NCBI GenBank assembly: GCA_052103595.1 | Contig: JBQEKC010000001.1 | Location: forward strand, 62,001 to 126,000 | DNA: 64,000 nt | Reading direction: 5' to 3' | Origin: CAMEGH01 sp052103595 | Lineage (GTDB): Bacteria; Patescibacteriota; Saccharimonadia; Saccharimonadales; Saccharimonadaceae | Made by a program: the position numbers and the translations under genes | The notes under the pieces: model-generated | Seen by the model: the letters and a program-made list of their open reading frames with translations, nothing else | Told to the model about the DNA's origin: nothing | Databases searched by the model: none | Part shown: piece after piece, positions 1 through 7,807 of the stretch | Numbering within the stretch: position 1 is the first letter of the stretch | Layout of the letters: each line of letters starts with the position of its first letter

Positions 1-275
1 GTTATCTGTACGGCAAGCTGCGAACGTACGCGTCGGCAGCTACAACCATCGTACTGACGTCGCTTTTGTTTGGCGCGCTTCACCTTGGTATTGGTCCGAT
101 CGAAGACATGCAGTGGAACGTGTTTGTTAATACGTTTACATTGGCGCTTGGTATGGGTTTGCTGCGCGAATATACAAAAAGTGTCTGGGCGGGGATTCTC
201 GTACATATGATGAAAAACTTCATTGCGTTTCTCTTTTTGTTTGTATTTACGTCGGTGCTTAGCGGTGTGATCTAG
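1..275 (+). CDS. CPBP-family intramembrane metalloprotease, C-terminal part
   Basis: The gene enters from the left edge; the first full codon is at position 3. About 90 residues remain, ending in TAG at 273-275. The visible part is hydrophobic and carries FGALHLGIG, which resembles the conserved histidine-bearing transmembrane motif of CPBP (CAAX-processing, Abi-like) membrane proteases, followed by two more predicted membrane segments. The N-terminal glutamate motif (EExxxR) lies outside the window, so activity cannot be judged. Family members cleave or handle membrane proteins or prenylated peptides; the substrate here is unknown. proS follows 45 bases later with its own promoter-like box, so they need not be co-transcribed. 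Confidence 0.6.
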   Translation, partial: YLYGKLRTYASAATTIVLTSLLFGALHLGIGPIEDMQWNVFVNTFTLALGMGLLREYTKSVWAGILVHMMKNFIAFLFLFVFTSVLSGVI

Positions 276-319
276 CGTCTCTGTTATTGCGGCGTGTTTC
301 GTAGTACAATAAAACTATT

Positions 320-1564
320 ATGAAACGAACGCATCTTTTTTCGAAAACAAGTAAAACGAGCCCTTCTGGAGAAACAGCGAAAAACGCCCAACTGCTCATT
401 CGTGCGGGATTTGTTGTAAAAGAGATGGCAGGTGTGTATGACTATTTGCCGCTTGGCAAGCGCGTGCTTGATAAGATCATTCAAGTTGTTCGCGAAGAGA
501 TGGACGCCATTGGTGGAAACGAAATCAGCCTGACGGCGTTGCAATCTGCAGATACGTGGAAGGCGACTGACCGCTGGAGTGACGAGGTGATGGACGTATG
601 GTTTAAGACCAAGCTTGCGAACGGGACAGAGCTTGGCTTGGCGCCAACACACGAAGAGCCACTCACAAAGCTGATGAAAAACTTTATTTCAAGCTACAAA
701 GACTTGCCAGTGTATCCATACCAGTTCCAAATCAAATTCCGCAACGAGCTCCGTTCAAAAAGTGGTTTAATGCGCGGCCGTGAGTTTTGGATGAAAGATC
801 TTTATAGCTTCAGTAAAGATCGTGCAGAGCATGAGCTGTTTTATGAGCGAGCGGCAGAAGCGTATCATAAAGTATATGCACGCCTTGGGCTTGGTGCTAT
901 TACGTACAAAACATTTGCGAGCGGTGGTAGTTTTTCAAAATATAGCCACGAATTTCAAACGTTCAGCGATGTTGGCGAAGATATTATTTACGTGCATGAA
1001 GGTAAAAGAATTGCTATCAACGAAGAAGTCTATACTGATGAGGTACTGGCTGATCTCGGCGTAACACGTGATGAGCTGGTAGAGAAGAAAGCGGTAGAAG
1101 TGGGTAATATCTTTACATTGGGTGAAAAGTTTTCAGATGCGCTCGACCTTCGCTATACTGACGAAAACGGCCAGCAGCAGCCAGTCTTTATGGGGAGTTA
1201 TGGAATTGGCCCAAGTCGTATGATGGGATTGATTGCTGAACATTTTGCTGACGACAAGGGGTTGGTGTGGCCAGAAAACATTGCGCCTTTTAAGGTATAT
1301 CTGGTGCGCATCGGTAGTGATGCGGCCGTACAAAAAGCAGATGAAATCTACCGTATGCTGAGCGAAGCGGACATCGAGGTGCTTTACGATGATCGCGATG
1401 TTCGTCCGGGTGAAAAATTTGCCGATAGTGAACTGATGGGGATTCCGTATACGCTGACAGTAAGCGACCGACTTCTCGAAGATGGAGAGTTTGAGCTAAA
1501 ACCACGCGTCGGCGGTGACGTTCGTCTCTTGACGCCAGAGGAGCTCCTTGCTACACTTGGATAA
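320..1564 (+). CDS. proS: Prolyl-tRNA synthetase, short form without editing insertion
   Basis: Cytoplasmic class II synthetase that charges tRNA-Pro. The 414 residues contain class II motif 1 (around MAGVYDYLPLGKRV), motif 2 (FRNELRSKSGLMRGREFWMKD, split here by position: residues about 137-157) and motif 3 (GSYGIGPSRMMG), then an anticodon-binding domain from about residue 325 (KVYLVRIG). Typical bacterial ProRS has about 570 residues because of a roughly 180-residue editing insertion between motifs 2 and 3; that insertion is missing, as in mitochondrial-type enzymes. Loss of cis editing of Ala-tRNA-Pro is therefore inferred. A TACAAT box at 305-310 ends 9 bases before the ATG, with no Shine-Dalgarno sequence, suggesting leaderless or near-leaderless translation. 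Confidence 0.95.
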   Translation: MKRTHLFSKTSKTSPSGETAKNAQLLIRAGFVVKEMAGVYDYLPLGKRVLDKIIQVVREEMDAIGGNEISLTALQSADTWKATDRWSDEVMDVWFKTKLANGTELGLAPTHEEPLTKLMKNFISSYKDLPVYPYQFQIKFRNELRSKSGLMRGREFWMKDLYSFSKDRAEHELFYERAAEAYHKVYARLGLGAITYKTFASGGSFSKYSHEFQTFSDVGEDIIYVHEGKRIAINEEVYTDEVLADLGVTRDELVEKKAVEVGNIFTLGEKFSDALDLRYTDENGQQQPVFMGSYGIGPSRMMGLIAEHFADDKGLVWPENIAPFKVYLVRIGSDAAVQKADEIYRMLSEADIEVLYDDRDVRPGEKFADSELMGIPYTLTVSDRLLEDGEFELKPRVGGDVRLLTPEELLATLG

Positions 1565-1662
1565 TTGATGGAGTGGGGTCTGTTAACTTAGAAAACGATA
1601 ATTCATAAGAATATAGCTTATGGCCACAAACAGCCATGAGTAAAAGGATAAGAGTAAAGCAT

Positions 1663-2118
1663 ATGAAAAAAGTATATAGTATTACCGCCGAAGGAAAGAA
1701 GGAGCTGGAAAAGGAGCTGGAAGCGCTAAAGGGTCGCCGTGGCGAAATCGCCGAAAAAATCGCCGAAGCCCGTGATTACGGTGATTTGAGCGAAAACGCT
1801 GAATACGATGCAGCTCGTGAAGATCAGGGTATTGTTGAAACGCGTGTGGCCGAAATTGAAGAAATTTTGCAAAACGCAGATATTATTGCTGCTGGCAGTA
1901 AAGATGAAGTTGGACTTGGTTCGACTGTTAATCTAAAAAGCGACGCAAAAACTGTAACTTATACAGTCGTTGGTCCAGTTGAAGCTGATCCACTTGAAGG
2001 CAAAATCAGCAACGAGTCGCCGATCGGTGAAGTACTGATGGGAAAGAAGGTGAACGATACGATTGTTCACACCACGCCAAAGGGTGAAGTAACGTATACC
2101 GTGACAGCGATTCGCTAA
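1663..2118 (+). CDS. greA: Transcription elongation factor GreA
   Basis: GreA rescues backtracked RNA polymerase by stimulating transcript cleavage. The 151-residue protein shows the N-terminal coiled coil with the tip residues in ARDYGDLSENAEYDAAREDQ, followed by the FKBP-like C-terminal domain ending in the typical GEVTYTVTAI. An upstream in-frame ATG exists at 1636, but the family starts with a short Lys/Tyr peptide, which fits ATG 1663; a purine-rich AAGGATAAGAG precedes it. Length is close to the usual 155-160 residues. A strong terminator follows at 2135. The acidic tip pair (D, E) needed for cleavage stimulation is intact. Confidence 0.96.
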   Translation: MKKVYSITAEGKKELEKELEALKGRRGEIAEKIAEARDYGDLSENAEYDAAREDQGIVETRVAEIEEILQNADIIAAGSKDEVGLGSTVNLKSDAKTVTYTVVGPVEADPLEGKISNESPIGEVLMGKKVNDTIVHTTPKGEVTYTVTAIR

Positions 2119-2134
2119 CCTAACAGGCACATAT

Positions 2135-2171
2135 AAAAAAGAACCTCCCTGGTAAATGGAGGTTCTTTTTT
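2135..2171. terminator. Bidirectional intrinsic terminator
   Basis: A perfect 14-base inverted repeat (core GAACCTCC ... GGAGGTTC) with A-tract before and T-tract after. It lies between greA (+) and the convergent unknown gene at 2183 (-) and can stop both transcripts. Confidence 0.9.
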
Positions 2172-2182
2172 ATGATGTATGA

Positions 2183-2626
2183 TTATTTACTCTGTTCTTG
2201 CTCTTCCCAGAGGCGGAGAAACTCTTGATATTCTGCACTGTTTGGATCAAGGTAGTGTGTTTCGCCAGATGAAACAGCGGTAAGGAGGTCATCTTCATCC
2301 TCTGCTTGTTCAAGCGCCGCTTTACCAAGGTTGTTTGAAATTTCGTATTGGTGAAGTTCATGTAGACGAGCGGCAAATCGATCGTACGTGTCTTCGAGCG
2401 GTTCGCTGTGGCTAATGATATAGGCAAGCTTTTCGAGTTGCTCTTCGTGGGCTATACCTTCAGACTGCCAGACACGGTAAAGATCATCGACAATATTTAT
2501 GTTGTCGTTTCTTACAGCTTCGAAGGCGTCTTTAGCTTCGAGGGTTGGTGGCGTTCCATAGGTACGCGGGATAGAGTTGTAGGGGTCGCTAACAGGAGGT
2601 TGGTTGTAATATGTTTGTTGTTTCAT
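2183..2626 (-). CDS. Hypothetical acidic protein, 147 residues
   Basis: I do not recognise this protein. It is soluble, without signal peptide or membrane segment. The N-terminus is rich in Gln/Pro/Tyr and looks disordered (residues 1-30); the rest appears helical and acidic, ending in LRLWEEQEQSK. The start is supported by AAGGAT 8 bases before the ATG and by a promoter reading TTGCGT-N17-TACTAT about 30 bases further upstream, on the minus strand near 2650-2690. It is a single-gene unit convergent with greA and shares its terminator. No function can be inferred. Confidence 0.7.
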   Translation of the reverse strand: MKQQTYYNQPPVSDPYNSIPRTYGTPPTLEAKDAFEAVRNDNINIVDDLYRVWQSEGIAHEEQLEKLAYIISHSEPLEDTYDRFAARLHELHQYEISNNLGKAALEQAEDEDDLLTAVSSGETHYLDPNSAEYQEFLRLWEEQEQSK

Positions 2627-2856
2627 ATATCATCCTTGCTATATTTAGTATTTTTAATAGTAGCGCATAACCATTAAAAACGCAAGCGTTTAGGCAATCC
2701 AATATATCAAGGGGCGGGTTATTGCATTATCAAAAAGTAAGCAAAGCGCTATATGTAGAGTCTAGTTGTGTTTTAATGACACTATTGTATAAATATATAT
2801 TCAAATGTAAAATATACAACATATATTCCATCCTACCTATGAGATACAAAATACGT

Positions 2857-2862
2857 TATAAT
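2857..2862 (+). promoter_or_regulatory. lysS -10 element that decides the start codon
   Basis: TATAAT at 2857-2862 overlaps an upstream in-frame ATG at 2861, so that ATG cannot be in the transcript. The ATG at 2873, 10 bases downstream of the box, is then the start and the mRNA is nearly leaderless. Confidence 0.65.
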
Positions 2863-2872
2863 GAAAAACATT

Positions 2873-4375
2873 ATGGCCACACTACAAGATTATCGCAACG
2901 AACGACTTCGCAAACTAGACGAGCTCCGTGAGCTGGGGATTCAGCCGTACCCGGCAAGCAGCGAGCGCACGCATCATTGCCAGGCAATTATTGATGAGTT
3001 TGCTGCGCTAGAAGGTCAAACCGTGACGGTGGTTGGTCGCGTGATGAACTTGCGCAAATTTGGCAAGCTGGCATTTATCGTGCTGCGTGATATGAGCGGG
3101 CAAGTACAGCTGTTTATGCATGGCCCTGATGTGGCCGAACTTGATGCGAGCAAGAACATTGTTGGCATGAAGCAGTTACCGCTGCTTGACTCTGGCGATT
3201 TTGTGCAGGCGACCGGTGAAGTCATTAAAACTAAAACTGGAGAAATCTCTGTTGGTGTGAAGGAACTTCGTTTGCTGAGCAAGGCGCTGCGCCCAATGCC
3301 AACCGAACTTACTAGTAAAGAAGAACGCTTCCGCCGCCGTTATATTGATATGAACGTCAACCTTGAGGTGCGCGATCGTTTTGTGCGCCGCAGTACCTTC
3401 TGGCAGGCAACGCGCGATTACCTAAACAGTAACGGGTTTACAGAAGTGAATATTCCTGTGCTCGAACACACCACTGGTGGCGCCGACGCGAACCCATTTG
3501 TTACCAGTATGGATTCACTCGACGACCAGCCATTTTACTTGCGCATTAGCCACGAATTGCCGCTTAAGCGCTTGATCGGTGCCGGCTTTGAAAAGGTATA
3601 CGACCTTGGTCCGCGCTTTCGTAACGAAGGTATGACCGAAGAGCATCTCCCTGAGCATATTGCAATGGAATGGTACGCGGCCTACTGGGATTGGCAAAAG
3701 GGCATGCGCTTTATGGAAGGCATGTATAAAGACGTGCTGCAAAAAACCTTCGGTACGCTGCAGTTTAACGTTCGCGGGTTTGACGTTGATATGAGCAAAG
3801 AGTGGGAAGTGTGGGATTACGCCACGGTGATTAACGATCGCTATGGCATTGATGTGTACGAAAGCTCGCTCGATGACGTAAAGCAAGCGCTCAAAGATAA
3901 CAAACTTGAAGTTGAGAAAACTGAAAATCGTGCGCGTGGGATTGATAAATTGTGGAAGAATATCCGCAAAGATGTAGCCGGCCCGGTATGGTTGGTAAAT
4001 ACGCCAAAATTCATTTCGCCTCTCGCAAAAACTAATCCCGAAGATGAGCGCGTGGTTGAGCGTTTCCAGCCAGTCATTGCCGGCAGCGAACTTGGCAATG
4101 GCTTTTCAGAGCTTAACGACCCAATCGATCAACTGGGCCGTTTTGTCGAACAACAGCAGATGCGTGACGCCGGCGACGACGAAGCGATGATGCTTGATAT
4201 CGACTATGTCGAAATGCTCGAATATGGCATGCCGCCTGCATGTGGCTGGGGTTGGAGCGAGCGCGTGTTCTGGATTTTTGAAGGCGTTTCGGCGCGTGAA
4301 GGCGTGCCGTTCCCGCAAATGCGCCATGAAGTTGATGAAACGACGAAGTCGCTCTATCCAAACGTAGAGCTCTAA
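2873..4375 (+). CDS. lysS: Lysyl-tRNA synthetase, class II
   Basis: Charges tRNA-Lys. About 500 residues: N-terminal OB-fold anticodon domain (VTVVGRVMNLRKFGKLAF) and class II catalytic core with motif 1 (EVNIPVLEHTTGGADANPF), motif 2 (FRNEGMTEEHLPEHIAMEW) and a C-terminal GWGWSERVFWIFEG block corresponding to motif 3. Compared with standard LysRS, the core contains a longer stretch between motifs 2 and 3, seen in many CPR bacteria. The start at 2873 rather than the in-frame ATG at 2861 is chosen because the upstream one lies inside the -10 box. The methyltransferase gene begins two bases after the stop, so the two form an operon. Confidence 0.95.
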   Translation: MATLQDYRNERLRKLDELRELGIQPYPASSERTHHCQAIIDEFAALEGQTVTVVGRVMNLRKFGKLAFIVLRDMSGQVQLFMHGPDVAELDASKNIVGMKQLPLLDSGDFVQATGEVIKTKTGEISVGVKELRLLSKALRPMPTELTSKEERFRRRYIDMNVNLEVRDRFVRRSTFWQATRDYLNSNGFTEVNIPVLEHTTGGADANPFVTSMDSLDDQPFYLRISHELPLKRLIGAGFEKVYDLGPRFRNEGMTEEHLPEHIAMEWYAAYWDWQKGMRFMEGMYKDVLQKTFGTLQFNVRGFDVDMSKEWEVWDYATVINDRYGIDVYESSLDDVKQALKDNKLEVEKTENRARGIDKLWKNIRKDVAGPVWLVNTPKFISPLAKTNPEDERVVERFQPVIAGSELGNGFSELNDPIDQLGRFVEQQQMRDAGDDEAMMLDIDYVEMLEYGMPPACGWGWSERVFWIFEGVSAREGVPFPQMRHEVDETTKSLYPNVEL

Positions 4376-4376
4376 T

Positions 4377-5171
4377 ATGAAATACATTAGTTCGGCGCAC
4401 AATCCGACCATCAAACATATACGCAAACTTGCGAGCACTGCTTCGTATCGTACAAAGCAGCGGCAAACGGTGCTTGAGGGTGTGCATTTGTGTGATAGCT
4501 ATTTGCAGCAGCCTGAAGCGTCGCCAGTGTTATATGTGGTGAGTGAATCAAGTGCGGATCACGGGGAAGTTGCAGCAATTACGCAGCGGATGCAACCGAT
4601 AGGGGTTGAGAGTATTATTGTTCCAGATACGCTCTTTAGCGCTATCAGTCAGCTGGATAATGGAGTTGGCGTACTGTGTGTGGTGCCGTTGCCAGCACCT
4701 GTAGACGCACTGCTACTTTCAGAGACAGCGCTTTTGCTTGATGATGTGCAAGATCCAGGGAATTTGGGCACGATGCTTCGCACGGCGGCAGCGGCAGGTG
4801 TGAAACAGGCGTATCTTTCGGCGGGTTGCGCGAAAGTGTGGTCGCCAAAGGTGCTTCGTGCCGGCATGGGCGCACAATTTGTGGTAACGACGTACGAGGA
4901 AGCTGACCTTGCTGCTGTCATTCGCGGCGCCACGATTCCGGTGCTCGCAACAAGTTTGCAAGCCAAAAAAACACTGTATGAATACGATCTGAACGGCCAC
5001 ATCGCATGGCTGTTTGGCAGCGAAGGGCGAGGTGTTTCGCCAGAACTGCAGCGGCTGTGTGGCGACAATACACTGATTATTCCGCAACAATCGGAGGTCG
5101 AATCATTGAACGTAGCGGCAGCAACGGCCGTGTGCTTGTTTGAGCAGCGCCGCCAAATACACGCTCACTAA
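4377..5171 (+). CDS. SpoU/TrmH-family RNA 2'-O-methyltransferase
   Basis: 264 residues with an N-terminal substrate-binding domain (SSAHNPTIKHIRKLAS, typical of 23S rRNA RlmB-like members) and a C-terminal SPOUT knot fold. The three SpoU motifs are visible: LLDDVQDPGNLGTMLRTAAAAG, here residues about 120-141; LFGSEGRGVSPE; and IPQQSEVESLNVAAATAVCLFE. It uses S-adenosylmethionine to methylate a ribose in rRNA or tRNA; the exact site cannot be told from sequence. It starts one base after the lysS stop and is probably translated by coupling. It ends 6 bases before the converging gene at 5178, with no clear terminator between. Confidence 0.9.
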   Translation: MKYISSAHNPTIKHIRKLASTASYRTKQRQTVLEGVHLCDSYLQQPEASPVLYVVSESSADHGEVAAITQRMQPIGVESIIVPDTLFSAISQLDNGVGVLCVVPLPAPVDALLLSETALLLDDVQDPGNLGTMLRTAAAAGVKQAYLSAGCAKVWSPKVLRAGMGAQFVVTTYEEADLAAVIRGATIPVLATSLQAKKTLYEYDLNGHIAWLFGSEGRGVSPELQRLCGDNTLIIPQQSEVESLNVAAATAVCLFEQRRQIHAH

Positions 5172-5177
5172 TAGTTG

Positions 5178-5486
5178 TTATGCCTGGTTGATGTCGTCGG
5201 CATTTTCGACGACTTCACCAACAGTAATAGCAATCGTATCTTCAACGATTTCGGCGTAGCGGGGGACGTTTTTAGTGATCCATGCATCAAACTGGGTGTC
5301 ATCGCCGGCGTCTTGAAGACGAAGCAGCTCGTTTAGCTGTACGTCGGAAAGTGACTCGGTAATCTCTGTCCCTACGCGCTCCTCAACTGTTACATTGATT
5401 TTATCAAGCAGAGAGGTAAGCTGTTCGCCTTTGGCGGTGATGCCGAATGTGGCAAGCATTTCTGGGGTAACGTATTGTTCTTGCAT
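5178..5486 (-). CDS. Small acidic protein, DUF5663-like
   Basis: 102 residues, acidic, no membrane segment. The pattern of leucines and the RVG...LSD...LL...YAEIVEDTI layout resembles the short DUF5663-type proteins common in Patescibacteria, whose function is unknown; that family call is from memory and tentative. The start has a good Shine-Dalgarno sequence (AAAGGAG, 4 bases before ATG). It lies 9 bases downstream of the gene at 5496-5915 and is the second gene of that operon. Confidence 0.75.
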   Translation of the reverse strand: MQEQYVTPEMLATFGITAKGEQLTSLLDKINVTVEERVGTEITESLSDVQLNELLRLQDAGDDTQFDAWITKNVPRYAEIVEDTIAITVGEVVENADDINQA

Positions 5487-5495
5487 AATTCTCCT

Positions 5496-5915
5496 TTAGG
5501 CTGTCTGCGGCGCGGTGCGTTTCGCAAGGCGAGCAACGTTTGCACCAGTAGTTTTTGTGTAGTTCTTTGCGGCTTGATAAACGTGACTGTCACGCCCTGG
5601 AGCGTAAGCCTCGCTTCGTTTCATGGTGCGTGCTTTGGCGAGACCTGCCTTGTATTTGGCAAAATCTTGTGCATCAAGACCACTTTCAAGTGCGGCGCTT
5701 GTGCCTTCCCAGCTAAGAAATCCACCTTCTTGTTCAGCGGAGTAGGCGAAAGTCGTTTTGTATTCTTCATCGTTGATTTCGAAATCAACGAACGCCTCTG
5801 CGTTATCTGTTGCAGCTTCATGCTGAGCGGCAAGCTCTTGAAGTTCAGCTGACGAAAACATTTCCTCTGGTGTTTTTTCAGAGGCTGTCGGAGAATGGTT
5901 AAAATTGTTCGACAT
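5496..5915 (-). CDS. Hypothetical soluble protein, 139 residues
   Basis: Unrecognised. The reading frame is open further upstream, but the ATG at 5915 is preferred because a full promoter (TTGACT at 5996-5991, TAATAT at 5973-5968) sits about 55 bases upstream and would exclude the longer form. The N-terminal 25 residues are polar; the middle (VDFEINDEEYKTTFAYSAEQ) is acidic; the C-terminal 40 residues are basic (YTKTTGANVARLAKRT), giving the protein a split charge that would suit nucleic-acid or membrane contact, though this is speculation. Operon partner: the DUF5663-like gene. Confidence 0.65.
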   Translation of the reverse strand: MSNNFNHSPTASEKTPEEMFSSAELQELAAQHEAATDNAEAFVDFEINDEEYKTTFAYSAEQEGGFLSWEGTSAALESGLDAQDFAKYKAGLAKARTMKRSEAYAPGRDSHVYQAAKNYTKTTGANVARLAKRTAPQTA

Positions 5916-5967
5916 GAGTAGGGTGCTTTCTTTTTTTGTTTTTGCGCTATTGCTATTTCTACTGTCG

Positions 5968-5996
5968 ATATTAGCATAAAAGCTTTGAAAAGTCAA
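5968..5996 (-). promoter_or_regulatory. Promoter of the 5915-5178 operon
   Basis: Minus strand TTGACT (5996-5991), 17-base spacer ending in TATGC, then TAATAT (5973-5968). It is one of a family of similar promoters in this window placed ahead of small genes with leaders. Confidence 0.7.
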
Positions 5997-6095
5997 TAGA
6001 GGTTGCGCTGATAGGTGTAGTATAATGAGTGAAATGGACGGCACACGGATGTCGCAGTAATAGTAGCAGAAATACGCGAAAGAGGGGCGAATAAC

Positions 6096-6932
6096 ATGGA
6101 ATGGTGGCACGCAGTATTGTTAGGAGTGATCGAAGGGGTGACTGAGTTTTTGCCGATTTCAAGCACTGGTCATTTAACGATCGTTGAAAAACTACTTGGC
6201 TATAGCATAGACGACCCAAGTATTACTGCGTTTACTGCAATTATTCAAAGCGGTGCTGTGGTAGCGACATTGGTGTATTTTTGGAAAGATATTATTCGTG
6301 TGGCGACAGCATGGTTAAAAGGATTATTCGCAAAAAAGGAGCGCAAAGATAAAGATTATGGCTACGGTTGGGCGATTATTGTTGGCTCAATCCCGATAGC
6401 GATTATTGGGCTTGTGTTTAAGGATGAGATTGAAACGGTGTTGCGCAGTTTGTGGTTTGTGGCAGGCGCACTGATCTTGTGGAGCGGAGTGATGTGGTAC
6501 GCTGATCGAAAAGCAACGCAAAAACGCAGTGAAGCTGATGCAACGTGGAAAGACACTTTAGCAATTGGTGCGGCACAGTGTTTAGCACTGATTCCTGGCG
6601 TGTCACGAAGTGGTGCAACAATGTCAGCAGGGTTGCTGCGCGGATTTGACCGTGTAACGGTAACGCGCTTGAGCTTCTTCTTGAGTATTCCTGCGCTGTT
6701 CGCGGCGACGCTTCTGCAGGTTTTCACTCGCTACGATGAAATTACTAACGGTGTTGGCTGGATGGCAACTGGCATCGCAACGGTTGTTTCGTTTATTGTT
6801 GCCTACGTTGCGATTGCATGGTTGCTAAAGTTTATCGCAAAGCACGATTACTCAATCTTTATTTGGTATCGCTTAGGGCTTGGCGCATTATTGATCGTGC
6901 TGCTTTCAAGCGGTGTTATTACGGCGACGTAG
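6096..6932 (+). CDS. uppP: Undecaprenyl-diphosphatase UppP (BacA)
   Basis: Integral membrane enzyme that removes one phosphate from undecaprenyl diphosphate, recycling the lipid carrier for cell-wall synthesis. The 278 residues start directly with the first signature EGVTEFLPISSTGHL (Glu and Ser of the active site) and carry the second signature PGVSRSGATMSAGLLRGF near residues 166-183; about eight membrane segments are visible. Unlike most housekeeping genes here it has a leader of about 70 bases from TATAAT near 6023 and a GAGGGG ribosome site. It supplies the carrier used by MraY and MurG encoded at 47-50 kb. Confidence 0.95.
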   Translation: MEWWHAVLLGVIEGVTEFLPISSTGHLTIVEKLLGYSIDDPSITAFTAIIQSGAVVATLVYFWKDIIRVATAWLKGLFAKKERKDKDYGYGWAIIVGSIPIAIIGLVFKDEIETVLRSLWFVAGALILWSGVMWYADRKATQKRSEADATWKDTLAIGAAQCLALIPGVSRSGATMSAGLLRGFDRVTVTRLSFFLSIPALFAATLLQVFTRYDEITNGVGWMATGIATVVSFIVAYVAIAWLLKFIAKHDYSIFIWYRLGLGALLIVLLSSGVITAT

Positions 6933-6935
6933 GGG

Positions 6936-7757
6936 CTATTCGCACTGACTAACGACGTCAATATCAACCCAATCGTCTTGATTGTCTGGTGGAGTTTGGT
7001 TGTAAATGCGTGGATTGTCGATTGTGATGCGGTCACGGGCAATGCCACGCCCTACAAGATCCTCATAGATTTTGTTAGCACGATTGTTTGATTGACGTAC
7101 CTGCGCTTCGTAGGCTTCAGGATAGGCTTCAGGATCTGGTGCGTAGCCTCGTAGCATGATCTGGTAGTCTTTTTCGTGACTACGCTTGTAGAAATTGCCA
7201 ACGCGATCGAGGAGGTTCTTGCCATTTTCTTCGCCAGAATAACCAAGCTTGTCGCCAGTCCTGACGAAAATCATCGTCGCTGCGCGGAAGTTTTTTGCAT
7301 ATGGACGTTCAGAGTCAAGATAACGTAGATCGTCGCGAGTAAGGCAAAGATCTGGTGCGTCGGCTGCAGTGATGGTTTCCTCGCCGTCTTCGTCTGGTGT
7401 TGCGCCCAAATTATCGCCCACGGCAAGTGCTGCCACGCTGTTATTTTCAATGCCGATGCGTGCTTTTTTAGGCGATTGTTCATCAGTAAACTCGTACGAG
7501 AAATAATACACTGCGTCTACCTGTGTAGTGTCACCTGTGCGGAAATTACGCTGCGAACTTGCATTTACAAACCGTTCAACGTTCGATTCAGCGCCATGTT
7601 GGCGGATAGTATCAGGCTGGTTTACATTTGCTGCGCGCATAACGCTATCAGCCGTGCGCTTTGCAGTTGGTTGTGGCGCAAAATACAAAAAATAAGCTGC
7701 TGCACCTGCGCCTGCTACGATAATAAGTCCAAGTATAATAAACAAAAGCTTTTTCAT
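6936..7757 (-). CDS. Membrane-anchored protein with OmpA-like C-terminal domain
   Basis: 273 residues. An N-terminal membrane anchor or uncleaved signal (MKKLLFIILGLIIVAGAGAA) is followed by an extracytoplasmic region. The last 80 residues (YQIMLRGYAPDPE, RQSNNRANKIYEDLV, GRGIARDRITI) follow the OmpA/MotB layout: a strand with G, then NxxRAxxV-like helix and a GI...RI strand, which in the family bind peptidoglycan meso-diaminopimelate. The usual binding Asp and Arg are only partly conserved, so this is a divergent member. It would tether the membrane to the wall. Its TATACT (7770-7765) ends 7 bases before the ATG. Confidence 0.6.
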   Translation of the reverse strand: MKKLLFIILGLIIVAGAGAAAYFLYFAPQPTAKRTADSVMRAANVNQPDTIRQHGAESNVERFVNASSQRNFRTGDTTQVDAVYYFSYEFTDEQSPKKARIGIENNSVAALAVGDNLGATPDEDGEETITAADAPDLCLTRDDLRYLDSERPYAKNFRAATMIFVRTGDKLGYSGEENGKNLLDRVGNFYKRSHEKDYQIMLRGYAPDPEAYPEAYEAQVRQSNNRANKIYEDLVGRGIARDRITIDNPRIYNQTPPDNQDDWVDIDVVSQCE

Positions 7758-7764
7758 GTCTTTC

Positions 7765-7800
7765 AGTATAGCATAATGGACGCTACCTCTGTGCTATACT
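7765..7800. promoter_or_regulatory. Divergent, closely packed promoters
   Basis: The minus-strand TATACT at 7770-7765 (OmpA-like gene) and the plus-strand TATACT at 7795-7800 (serS) are only 24 bases apart. Both have an extended TGC before the -10 box, and their -35 regions must overlap, so polymerase binding is probably mutually exclusive. Confidence 0.6.
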
Positions 7801-7807
7801 AATGAGT

